Positions 51,801 through 62,891 of a stretch of DNA of 64,000 nt are shown in pieces (positions within the stretch are counted from its first letter, which is position 1; each line of letters begins with the position of its first letter). The stretch covers positions 95,735,696 through 95,799,695 of the forward strand of contig OY282606.1 in the NCBI GenBank assembly GCA_958298945.1, in the 5' to 3' direction. This DNA comes from Atherix ibis. Its lineage: Eukaryota > Arthropoda > Insecta > Diptera > Athericidae. The translations under genes and the position numbers were made by a program. The notes under the pieces were generated by a model. That model searched no databases, was not told where the DNA came from, and worked only from the letters and a program-made list of their open reading frames with translations.

Positions 51801-52740
51801 AACCCGCAATTTCAGTTCCACCATCCTTGCTGAGCATGCTGCCAAGGTAACAGAACTTTTCGACATCTTCAACCTGGGTACCATGTAGCATTAAGGGTCT
51901 CTCGCAGGTGGCGCCGATACGCATCAATTTAGTCTTCTTGATGTTGATTCTCATCCTAACTTCTTCGGCGTTGGAGGCCAGAGCATTCAGTTTCGCCTGA
52001 ATGCCGTTGATGGTGTGGGACATGAGGCATATGTCGTCGGCGTAGTCCAGGTCGTGGAGCTTCTCACACAGTGTCCACTGGATACCGTTGCTGGCTGTAT
52101 TGTTAGTGCGTTGAAGGACTAGGTCTAGGGCGATTATGAAAGGGATAGGCGAGATTATGCAACCCTGCCTGACTCCTCTCGGGATGTTGAATGTATCGCT
52201 GTTTCGTCCCTTGAAACGCACTCCATACGGGGCCTCGCGGTATAGTTCTCGGATGAGATCGATAATGGCCTGCGGGATGCCCAGTTCATCCAGAGCACTC
52301 CAGATGGCGTCGCGAGAAATCATGTCAAAGGCTCTTTCGAAGTTAACGAAGAGAAGATAGAGCGGGCTGTTCCATTCGTTCGACTGTTCAATGATCATTC
52401 TTAGGCTGTTGATGTGATCAATACAGGAGCGGTTTGGTCTAAAGCCAGACTGCTCGTTGCGGAGGGCACTTTCCACTGTTGGAGTGATGCGAGTCAGGAT
52501 GATTGATGCGATTAGTTTCTGGATGGTGTTCAGCAGAGTGATTCCCCTCCAGTTTTTGCAATCGCCAAGGTCACCTTTCTTCGGGATGGTGATAATTACT
52601 CCTTCTTTCCAGCTGTCCGGGAAGTGGCATTGTGTCCAGGCTTTTGCGATTATAGGATGCAACAGCGAGGCCAGGAGTGGTGGATCAAACTTCAGAACTT
52701 CTGGGGCCAGGTTGTCAGGTCCGGGTGCTTTGCTGTACTT
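51787..52740 (-). pseudogene. RTE-like non-LTR reverse transcriptase fragment
   Basis: An open frame of about 317 codons covers the RT palm, starting near SKAPGPDNLAPEVL and including PDSWKEGVIITIPKKGD, NWRGITLLNTI, EQSGFRPNRSC, RGVRQGCIISP and the catalytic YADD. It ends near YLGSMLSKDGGTE, where it runs into the inverted-repeat element. In motif A the expected FxDFExAFD reads FVNFERAFD, so the first catalytic Asp is Asn and the enzyme is probably dead despite the intact frame. The endonuclease and 3' end are missing. The clade is by motif recall. Confidence 0.85.
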
Positions 52741-52759
52741 TCACATTATTTTGCTTTTT

Positions 52760-54371
52760 TAGAATTTTTTTTTTTTTTTCAATTATTGTCAGGGAACCAC
52801 TTTATAGCGACACATTTTGTCATATATTTATTTTTTAATAACTTTTTGTTGAAATCAGTTGAATTTATTTAATTTTACAATCATTTCTTTCGTCTATGGT
52901 TTAATTAAACTCAAATTAATTAAAGTCTCGAAACATCATCCTTTTAAAACAAAAGAAAAACTACAAGGCAATAAAATTTGTTCATTTTTTTTTATTAAAT
53001 AACATCGATGCAAGAAATTTATATTCACGGTTGTACCCAAAAAAAAAATAATAATAATAATAAAATAAATAAAATAACAATTTTGAATCCATTTAATTAA
53101 TAATGTTATTTATCGCAAAAGCTGTTTATCCCCAATTAATAATTACTTTTTTAACTGTAGATATTTGTGTGCATTTATTTTTACATTATTTCAAATAACT
53201 TTTTTTCTACTATATAAATTATTTATTTTTTATGTATACATATATTCTTTTATTTTTTACATGTGAAAATATTATAAATAACAAAAAAAAAAATACATAT
53301 ATATCAGTCAGGTACATCTATTTATACAAAAAAAAAAGAAAATGTACAGTAGAGTAATGATACAAACATAGTTACTATATTAAATATTCTTAAAAATCTA
53401 TTTTATAATTATTCCATTAATAAATAGGATTAATGAAAAATAAAACGTTTAAAGAAAATAATTACTAGAAGAAGATATGTTTTATTAATTAATAATTTCA
53501 TGAAAAAAATTAACTTTGTAATTTTTTTTATAATAAAATTGTTTTTTTTTCCAAAAATATTTTCCTTTACTTAAGGAAATTATAAATGTTTGCTTTTTAC
53601 TGTTCTTTTTAAAAGAAAATCTTATTTAAATACAATTTAGCTTAGGAGAATTTATATTTGTGGATTTTTTTGTGATTATTTGATTTCCTAAAAATTGAAA
53701 ATTTACAAAATTCTAAATCAACTCTTCTTTTTGTTTACGCAATTGTATTTCGTTAAGTTGTTTACATTTTACCGAGTGTATATTATCTCACCTGATTAAA
53801 AAAAAGGACTCACACATAAACCTTACGAAAAGCTAGTATTTATTTTCATTTTGTTTTTATTTATTCCTTTGTAAAGAAATCCATCCTTTTTTTTATTTTT
53901 TCTCTCTTAAATAAGCTATTTTAATTCTAAGAACTTTTATAATCGACTTTCATCCTTTTTATACACAACCGCATTCATACAAGGAAATTTTCAAAAAAAA
54001 TTTCATCAAAACATATTTTTCACAGATAATTTGAAATATTCACCCATGCACTAATAATAATCTATATACTAAAAACATGAAGATTTTTGTTTTTTTTTTT
54101 TTTTTTTAAATTACAAAAATTTAAACAAACAAAAAAAACTTAAAAAAAAGAACAAATATTAATTTGGCTGTAGCCCTTAAGTTTAGTTAATAAATATACT
54201 TAAACGATTAAAATATATTAATACAAAATTAAATTGATAGATTTCAGATAGGTTTGATTTTTTTTTGTTTTTTGTTTGCTTTTAAAGGATACAAGGGGAT
54301 ATATGGGAAGGGCGGCTATAAAAAACGTGATTTTTATCAGAAAATTTTAGAGTCTTGTAGAAAATGATTGA
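52760..54371 (-). other. argos 3' flank, probable 3' UTR, AT-rich
   Basis: This is AT-rich DNA downstream of the argos stop. Minus-strand AATAAA motifs occur at 53856-53861 and 53839-53844, about 510-530 nt after the stop, and are reasonable polyadenylation signals. The composition is so AT-rich that such hexamers also arise by chance. Homopolymer A/T runs (for example near 54092) and AATA-type simple repeats (53049-53090) are present. I see no coding sequence. Confidence 0.4.
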
Positions 54372-54584
54372 TTAATCATTTGCCATACAATATCCAGAAT
54401 AAGTTTGTATGTTATCTTCAATGTAGCTTTTTCCAGCTATCACACCTGGGTTTGTATGATGTTTGGGGCATCGATGCGCTTTTGGACACTGGCACAAAGG
54501 GTTCGTATTAACTTCATCGAGGAATTCTTGCCTTTTGCGTACGGTGAATAGCTTGCATGGCTCTTTTCGTTGACATCGAAGCCT
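54372..54584 (-). CDS. argos: argos exon 4 (C-terminal domain and stop)
   Basis: This 213-nt terminal exon follows a 612-nt intron, with acceptor TTACAG/AGGC in phase 0. It encodes 70 residues: RLRCQRKEPCKLFTV, RKRQEFLDEVN, LCQCPKAHRCP and the C-terminal DNIQTYSGYCMAND, then TAA. Six cysteines close the third disulfide domain. Upstream in-frame Met codons lie in the intron and should not be used. Confidence 0.95.
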   Translation of the reverse strand, partial: RLRCQRKEPCKLFTVRKRQEFLDEVNTNPLCQCPKAHRCPKHHTNPGVIAGKSYIEDNIQTYSGYCMAND

Positions 54585-56085
54585 CTGTAATAATGAATTA
54601 TGCAATTTAAAATAATTAAAGTATAATAAAAATCCGCTTTCGCAGAGATTTTCTTAGGATTAAAGAAGTACTGGCGAGGCCATTTCATCATATTTCGCTA
54701 TATTTACATCTGGCGGTGGTAAATCGAACAACTCTTATAATTATGTGTAGAATATTTTGTGCAGACACATAATTTTTGCAATGGACATTTTCTGTTTTTC
54801 CAAAAGTGTAATTGAAATATTTCAAAGAGAAACATAATTTAAACAGTCTTTTGATATGTTATTTAATTTTGTAAATATAAATGTAGTCAATTTTGTAGAG
54901 TTTCGGAGAGTTTTAAAATGCTTTTCTCCATGAAGTGGGTGGCATACCGAATATTTTGCATATTTACGAATAAACTTTGTTTAAATTTTTAATTTAAGTT
55001 AAATTTCAAGTTTGTTCGGTACAAATAAGTAAAGTCTATTCTTTTCATAAATAGTTTTATTTCCGAAGTTAATGAAAAATATTACTTAATTTTTTTTTTA
55101 GTGAAAAATCTATAATCTTGTAAGTAGAAGCCTATCATCCAATAGTTCCTTATATAGTCTTAAGAAAAGTGTTCAAAAACTTTTTTAAATACTTACGCTT
55201 TGTGGTGAGCATGCAAATAAGTACGTGTAACCAGGTTTTCCTGTTGTTAGAGGTTCTCGTTTTGTTAAATAAGTTATTGAGTTTCGAGGACATCGACAAT
55301 GTACAATTTGCTCTGTAACATTCATTTCAGGCGACGAAGATAGTGTCCATGTATAATCACGAAAATATCTTAAAAAATTTCAAAATAAAATAACCAAATA
55401 TAAGAAAATTACAAAAAAAAAATTACTAGCAAAACAAATTCATAATTTATTGGATGTGCATAGATTAAATTGAAAATTAGCTAATTAAGTAGTGGTAGAA
55501 TATTTTTAATTACCTGCAAAGTGGCAATTTATGAACTGGATTACATAGTTTGTATTGTCGAGTTTTATCAGCAATTGTATGTCCATCATCCACGCCGATA
55601 TTGCTAGGACATCCGCCAATATATGTTATATCCTTGCGATGTGCTGAATGTCTCAATTTTTTTACATCGTGTGGTTTACTGGTGGCCGAATATTCTTTTC
55701 GATTTGTTAGACCATAATCAGCTTTATGAGTGGGATAACTGCCACCCAAATCCTCTCCATCGAGGAAATCGTTCTCGTTCAAAAAAATATCATCTTGGAA
55801 AACAGCACCGAATTTTTGCATTAATTTTCTTAAATGTAAATTTTCTATTCGGGCATTCTCATCCAAATCGAAGAGTCTTTTATGTGGACTGTTCTTTTCG
55901 GCCTGATAATATGGATACGGTTGATACCTCTGATCATTAAATCGATCCTTATAGTGATTTATTACCACTTTCACATTATTCATATCTGGACAGCGACATT
56001 GCCTCTCAATCCATGGTGTTTCATACAAATCAATTTTCGAACAAACTGCATTTGCTGCACAAATTGGTAAATCATCTTCGGAGTT
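54372..56085 (-). CDS. argos: Argos (giant-lens), EGF-receptor ligand antagonist; three 3' coding exons, first exon not found
   Basis: Argos is a secreted protein that binds and sequesters EGF-type ligands such as Spitz, lowering EGF receptor signalling in eye and embryo. I see three exons joined as 56085-55514, 55368-55197 and 54584-54372, with AG acceptors and GT donors at each intron and a continuous reading frame of about 317 residues to a TAA stop. Sixteen cysteines fit the disulfide-rich EGF-binding region. In the Drosophila protein this region forms three small beta domains that clamp the ligand. Matches recalled from Drosophila Argos include PWIERQCRCP, GHTIADKTR, NVTEQIVHCRCPRN, RKRQEFLDEVN and the terminal DNIQTYSGYCMAND. 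The signal peptide and variable N-terminal region must lie in an upstream exon, because the first visible exon opens at a phase-0 acceptor. The identification is firm; the 5' end is unresolved. Confidence 0.95.
55197..55368 (-). CDS. argos: argos exon 3 (second domain)
   Basis: This 172-nt exon is easy to miss because it has no start or stop codon of its own. It follows a 145-nt intron. The acceptor is TTAAG/ATATTTTC and the donor AAAGC/GTAAGT. One base completes the arginine codon left by the previous exon, then 57 codons follow and it ends in phase 0. The translation reads YFRDYTWTL, then NVTEQIVHCRCPRN, YLTKREP and YLFACSP, with an N-glycosylation motif (NVT) and three cysteines. The match to the fly Argos central region is strong. 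Confidence 0.93.
55514..56085 (-). CDS. argos: argos exon 2 (first EGF-binding domain and linker)
   Basis: This is the longest argos exon (572 nt). It starts in phase 0 after the acceptor TTGCAG and ends two bases into a codon at CAG/GTAATT. It encodes residues beginning NSEDDLPICAANAVC, then PWIERQCRCP, a poorly ordered hydrophilic linker with MQKFGAVFQDD, and then a second cysteine cluster (IGGCP, YKLCNP, LPLC), seven cysteines in all. The reading frame also stays open upstream into the intron, giving an apparent Met further 5'. The acceptor and the loss of family likeness upstream argue that this Met is not the start. Confidence 0.93.
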
Positions 56086-59000
56086 CTGCAACCGAAAATA
56101 TTTCAAATGGTAAAAATTAAAATTTCTGTTAGGTTTAACATTATGTTCTTTGTAATTGAAAAGAAACATTGTAAATATTCTTATTTTATTATTGTATTAA
56201 AAAGGGAGAGATTATTATATAACAAGTTTTAAAAATATCTCAATTTGAGTACTTTAAAAAATTAGATGAATTTTTCCTTTGAATGCGTTTTAAAATTTGT
56301 TTCGAATTGAAAAAAATAAAAAACATTATTTAGATGAGAGCGTTTAAACCAAAATTTAAAATTAATGTTTGCGAGAAGAAAAAACCATTTCTAAAATTGT
56401 AAATAATAGATTTTTTTTCTGGTATTTTTTCGTCTGTATTTTATAATGCTCGGTGAAGAAACAGTTTTTAAAAAAATTACTAAGGAAAAGCGGCAGCAGT
56501 ACTTATAATAATAACAATAATAATAATAATAGCAGTAATAAAAATCGTAATAGTAATAACCATAAAAAAAGGGATAACTTAAAAATAGCACTCTAGGGAA
56601 ATAAATTTGAAGCATTAAATACAAGAACAAAAAAATTGCGTTCAGTTAAATTGCTTCCGGTTATGAGTGTTATTTCCGCATTGTAGAATAGAAGAAGAAA
56701 AAACTGATGAATGAAGCTGAACGGAGCCCAAAGTAGCCTAGTCCAATCTAGCCCAGAGAGTAGAAAACAAGGAAAAGAATTTCAAATTTTTGAAAGCAGA
56801 AAAACATAATAAAATAAAAAGACAAGTGCACGTGAAAGAAGCAGCAGTTCCGGTTCTTATGTGCTCTTCTCATTTTCCGCTCGAGTTGTTGGCTCTCTTT
56901 TTTTTTTGACGAGGATCTTTCCGATTTATTTTCAATGAACGAATCTAAAAAGCGCATATTTATAATATTCTGAAAGAAGAAAAATTTGAATGAAAATTTC
57001 CATAATGCAGACGAATCTATCCACGCATACAAGTGTGTACAAAAATCGGAAGTAAAGTTTTTTTCTTCCCTCCGTTAAAGGAAGTCTTTGAACAAAAGGT
57101 CGTTACTGTACACATGCTCTTTAATTCCATTGTCGCAAGTTATTTGTACGCCATTCAACTGTTCAGGTTGTTTGAATTGAATCGTATCAGATCGGATCAG
57201 ATTTGTCCCGTTCCGGATTTATTACTCTTCCAAACCGGATAGAGAGAGATGAAAATATTCTGTAAAACAGTGCAAATTCCGTCAGTTGGGTAACTGAACT
57301 ATAGAAACAATATCAGTGCGGATATGAACAGGTAAAAGGTTCCTTGCTTCCGGACTTACATAGGCTATCACCTACATCCTTAGGCATATGCTTTAGCTAT
57401 TCAAGATCTTTACCTAATACATGCACAAATCGTTTTGCTTGGCACCATAGATAGACTAATCCAAAAATACCCACAACTGACTGGTTATTAGAATACAAGC
57501 GTGACGGTAGGATTTCTTTAGATCGGAAGGAAGTAGGCTGTAAATCGGAAGTGAATTTTTTTTTTGTCCGCTAACCTTTTAGTATTTAGTCTTTTAAACA
57601 AAAACTTTTTTTTATCATTACTATTTTCATATGGTATTTATTATTTTTGAAATCTTTCGGAAATTTTCTTTATGTACGACGGACGGTCTTTAAATTTTTA
57701 TTAAAAGCAGCATTCGAATTCGTTCACATTTTTTAATGTACTTCCGGTTGAAATTTGTACATTTTATGTTGTAAATATTTTCGAATAATTATGAATTTTT
57801 TTTTTATCAACAAGAAGTTCTAGTAGGAAAATCGGTTCAATTTGGAAAGGATCATCGCGAGTGTGTTTAAAAAGACAAATTCAACAAAAAGAGAAGAATA
57901 TATTTTTTTCCCTTTTTATTATTGTAGACAGAAAAGAAAAAAACAGCAACAACTTTGAATTGTTTGTGAAAAATATATTTTGCAGTATGTAACCGTTTTT
58001 GTCCGAATCGCATTCATAGTCGATAGTTAGTTACCTTTGGTTATTCCATAAAGGTTGATTGTCTGTGCCATTCTTCTGAATTCGATTCGATTTTTGGTTT
58101 CTTGATTTAATGATGTCAACTGTTTTGTTGAACAATGCACAGACAACAGAGATGGGTGTTGTTGAAAATTCAGAGCAACAGTTGAATTTATAAACACCTG
58201 CTAGTTAGTTTTTGTTTTCTTTTTGTTGAAATTTTTTGGAAAATCTTCTTCTACTTATTCAGAGAGGTAATATTTTTTTCTTATCTTTTCTTTTTTTATT
58301 ATTATCAGCACTAAAAAAATGAAAAAGAAATAGTTCCTTTGATTTGTTCTCTTTCAATCAACAGAGGCTAAAGATATTATACAAGAGAAGAAAAAAAAGG
58401 AAAAATAGCCTAAAAGGTATTGAAACGATCAGAAAATCAGAAAAACGGCCTAGTGTCGTTTTTTTTAAGGGGCTCAGTGCCTGCTCACATTGCAGCATAT
58501 TGTATATCGTGGTCTGGTGGTAATGATGATCATCGAAGAAACATCTGCATATTGGGACCGTGGGAAAACTTTGCCTTGGCTGTTCGTATTTTGGAACTGC
58601 CTTGTGCAATGCGTAGCAACCATGCATGATGGCATGTGCACACCTACAGGTTTGATTAGAAGAAAAAAAATTTAAAAAGAAAACACCAACTGCATATTGC
58701 TTTTCAAATCGGAAGTGAGTATGGCACATACGACGAACAGAAGATAAGTAATAATACGAAAAGTTCCATCCAGATAATAGTAAATTTAAAAGCCGATACC
58801 AGTATATAAGATTTTGTTGGTGAGGGAAGTTGGAGGAGAGAATGTGATGCTGAAAGAACTAAAAAAACTATACTTTGAAGGAAAGAAAAAATGTTGAAAA
58901 AAAACTATTCAAAAATACTTTTTAGCTTAGCAGCTACCTACACGTACGTGATGCGTATACTACGTACGTGCGTGTACTATTTATATACTCGTATGAATGA

Positions 59001-62000
59001 ATATCTACAAGTACTGTATGAGGAGTAGGTTGATAGGCCTGATGCTACTACTATTAGTGCTGTTGTTTTTTTCCTGTTCATTTTGATTATGTCGATTTTT
59101 TAGTTTAAGAAGGTCGAAATTACTACCAATCGCTGATTCCCATTAAAAGCCAACTCTCCACAGCAGCATTTCAGTGGCAACAAGAGTAACGAAAATGTAG
59201 AAATCATCATCAATGGGTCGTATGTTGTGTGTGTTTTTTGTTGTCGTTTTTTTTTACTTCATTTTCTTTTTGAAACCGAAAATTTTTGATTTATTTAAAA
59301 TAATGGCAAAAAATTACTGAAATTAGAAATGAAAGAAAAACATCGACGAAACGAAATTATAATAACACAAAATCACCACACGACGTCTTCCTTTTAACTC
59401 TTTGCTTTTCGACGGATACGGGGAATACCAACTGGATCCTAAGGGCAGGTCGTTCTTGTGGTGGTACGGGAAATATTGACTTCTGCTGGACTGGTCGATT
59501 AGTCGTTGTTAGTTGCTAATGGTTGATCATACTGAACTCTTCTAGTGTACGAGTCGGTTAAGAAAAAGCGTGTATGCGGACGAACGTGCCTCTTTTTATA
59601 CGAGGACAATGTGTCCATAAATTCCATTGTGTATACGCACGATATCTATTATATGTACATACGTTCAGTACAGTCAACAGTATATAATCACCGGTAGCAT
59701 AATTTTTTATACGTTAGCTGCTGGCAGATTAAGCAGCGCTTGAGTGCACCGGATGTCCGGTTTTAACGTAACACACGAATATAGACCATTATTCGTGTAA
59801 AACATTGAGGCGACTTAGCTTAGATCAACTGAACTCGAATTAACTCTTTTCTTTTCCCCCTTTCTATCATCTTGGACTTTTCTCCAAGGAATTGTGACTT
59901 TCGGAAATAGTAGAAAACACTCTAACAAGGGATACAAAAAAAAACTGATAGCCAGAAGCCAACAAACAGTTTGCAACCAGAATAGAGAATCGGATGCTGT
60001 AACAACTAATAATGCATCCGGTTTGTATTTATGTATTATTTTGTTACTTGCAGTTCAGTGACAAATGCCACCAATCAAAGAAATGGTTTTTTACCAAACC
60101 ACCTACCAACCCCCACCCCCCTCACCCCCCTTCCACTTCCAACAATTTTAATGTGGTAAGTTCTTATTCCGTATACTTTCTTTAGAATAAAAACAGAAAT
60201 TTCATGAATTGAAAATATTCAAAGGCTATACAATTATTTTTACAATTCACACAAACACATCTTTTCCAATCTCAAATCTGGATTGACTGGTGGTGTGCGA
60301 ATAATTCATCTGCGTTGCAAAATAATTTATTTTCTCATTTCAATACTATTAAAAACAAACAAAAAATATAAAAATTAATAACAAAAACTATGTAAGTAAA
60401 ATTTGCTTAATATAACTGCAATTATTTTATTTTTAATTAATAATTACAACAACAAAAAAATACCATCAACAAAAAACCATCAACAACAAATTTCAAATTG
60501 ATGAAATAATAACAAATCAATCGTCCGAACAACATTTGCCGTTCAACAAACAACACAGTTAACAAGTAAGATTGTTGAACACAAAAGCTTCACAAACAAA
60601 AATTTTCTTGAACAATAAACATTTCTTGTTGATCGTATCTCTCTTTCTATTACGATTATCAAAAAATAATTGACTTAAACTTTTATTGCAAAACAAATTT
60701 TTGATTATACTATTAATTAAAAACAATTGAAAACTTTTAATCAATCTAAATTTTTGTTAAATATCGAATTCGAGGTGTCGTTCGTTATTCATTTGAGATT
60801 TCTGCTCTTCCAGCAGCATATATGCAATTGTAACACCACACCCCGACTTTAGAAAAGGATTCGATGTATGACTTCTACAATTGATTACTGATAATATTTA
60901 AAAAGATTACAAAAGAGAAAAAACAATGTAGTTTAAGAAAGTATGCTCAAACTTAATAGCATCAAATGGAGGTGCAATCAAAAATGTTATTGGAAATTTT
61001 ACAAAAAATTGTTTTTGATTAAGATTGAATTTCGATGATAATTTCTTTAATATGGAAAATATATTATAAATAATTTGGTAGGACCAATTGTACATTTATT
61101 TATTGTGCTTGGAATAAATAGGAAGGGTGGATGGAGGACACCTTAATTGCATATGTGTATGCTGTGTCTATAGTGTCAGCCGCCTTGCAGCGGAATTGAT
61201 TGAATCTCAATCAGGTTCATTGAGGAGGAACATTAATGGGAGGCACGCTGATTAGCTCCATCACCTGCAGGGCATTGGTACATCGATCAAGAAGTCATAT
61301 CGCGTACGAGACGGGAGTTGGAAGCGGAAAAAACTACCTCCGAAGTAATTGTGTTCAAATCGATAATCGCCGTCACAGTTGCCGAAGACGTCGTCGTGAT
61401 AATTACGACAAAGACGACAAAACTGATGCCCCAATGTCGATGATCAACAACGTTCCTCAAGTTTTATGAATGAATGTTGGCCAGCCAAACAACCAATTCA
61501 GCCCAGCCATTCATTCATTTATTTATTCATTCATTCATTCTTTAAGTCAGACAGTCAGTTAGTTTTACCACCAGCCAGAGCCGTCCAGCCATCCCAGTTT
61601 GTAGATAATTTTATGAATGGGCGAAAAAGTCATTTATTTTCCTCTTTCTCTTAAAGTGTTCGGTTTTTTCTTCTCTTATTGCTCATTTTAAGTTTCTTTC
61701 GGCTTGTAAAACTACTTTGGTTTACCAGCAAGCCTAAATGAGGGAGGTGAGGCGAAAAATGGTGTGCAAACCAGCTGTTTTTTTCTTTTAATTCTATTTT
61801 TCATTCAATATTCAATAGCATGTACGACTATGTATATAATATCAGACTTTTATAAGCTGTACTCGCGTATATGTGTATATAGTGGAATGCGTCGTTTTAT
61901 TTTTTGCCAAATAAGTGGAGAAACTACTACCGGCCTTATAAGTACTATACGATCGATCAAGCGTACACGTTTCTACGTTGCCTTCGCATTCGTCTCTACA

Positions 62001-62891
62001 GCATAGTTGTCATACCCATATTCAATAAACTTTAAATGGAATTTTTCCAAGACAACATTTTTTTCTCCCCATTTACCATCATCCACCACTAACTGCTTTT
62101 CTTATTGCTCTGCCCTCCTCGTTCATATAATTCTGCTTCACCCTATTTTTCCTTTTATTGTACCCGTATTATTATAAAATACCTCGTTTTAGTATTTTTT
62201 TCTTCTTTACTATAATTTTATTTTCTGAACGTGTGCTTTTCACGTATTTTCATTCATTTCTGTCAATTTACTTGAAAAGCATGTTTTTTTTTTGCTTTCG
62301 AAACCGTACCTGCGCGAGTACACTTACTCGAACTCGTACACATAATCGTACATTTCATAGCTTTGAAAAATTTCATTCATCTCCGATGCGTATAAGAAAA
62401 ATTTTTCATTCATCAAAACGAAATCGACTTTTACGTATGTGTACGTAGCCTTATACTCGTATATATATTACAACCTCACACTGGATATATACTCGTACAT
62501 ACTCGTAGTTCGCTTCTATACTAGTCCATTAATGTTATTTTACCATTTCGGAATTTGATTGTATTTTTTTTTTCTGGGGTGATTTTAATTAACAAATTGA
62601 ATATTTTCTTAAATGGTCTTTTCTTATTGCATAATGATGTGGTGTGGTTTTTACTTAAATAAAAACTTTAATTTTAAAATGAAATTTTCTTAATTATTTT
62701 AATGATTTTTCAAAGTTTTAAAATTTGGAAAATTCTTTTTTTCTCTTTTGTTAATAAAAGGTTTGTACTGATTAAAAGTCAATTTTGATAATAATCATCG
62801 TAGAAAATTTAAAAAAAAGGATTAACTACGAATCATAGAAAATTTAACTACGACGAAGCACTTTGAACAAGTCAGTCGAGATAATCGATGG
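56086..62891. other. argos upstream region; promoter/5' UTR candidates, no firm gene
   Basis: This stretch lies 5' of the first visible argos exon and should hold its first intron, 5' UTR and promoter. It is less AT-rich than the intergenic DNA to the left. It contains TAA-type simple repeats (56510-56570), palindromic CGTACG-like words (58941-58970), TTCA runs (61500-61540) and many GTACG words. Several short minus-strand reading frames begin with basic or hydrophobic stretches (near 59210, 59090 and 56890), but none has both a strong signal peptide and a strong donor. No coding exon is secure here. Confidence 0.35.
59591..59600 (-). promoter_or_regulatory. possible TATA box of an argos-proximal promoter
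   Basis: On the minus strand the sequence TATAAAAAGA is followed by locally GC-richer DNA. A transcription start about 30 nt on would fall near 59570. It lies 3.5 kb upstream of argos exon 2 and points the right way. There is no independent support for transcription, and TATA-like words are common in DNA this AT-rich. Confidence 0.25.

Noticed and set aside
52136..52762. Plus-strand frames over the RTE region
   Set aside because: Shadows of the minus-strand reverse transcriptase frame.
54585..54691. Upstream Met codons in frame with argos exon 4
   Set aside because: They lie in the intron. The acceptor at 54585-54586 and homology fix the exon start at 54584.
55623..56070. Plus-strand frames over argos exon 2
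   Set aside because: Antisense of a well-supported exon.
56748..57032. Minus-strand frame with a strong acceptor (TTCTTCTTTCAG) and a basic plus hydrophobic start near 56890, considered as argos exon 1
   Set aside because: The hydrophobic segment is Phe-rich and there is no usable donor before the stop. No likeness to Argos.
61236..61469. 77-codon Arg/Asp-rich plus-strand frame
   Set aside because: No family recognised and no splice or start support. It may be part of untranslated argos upstream DNA.
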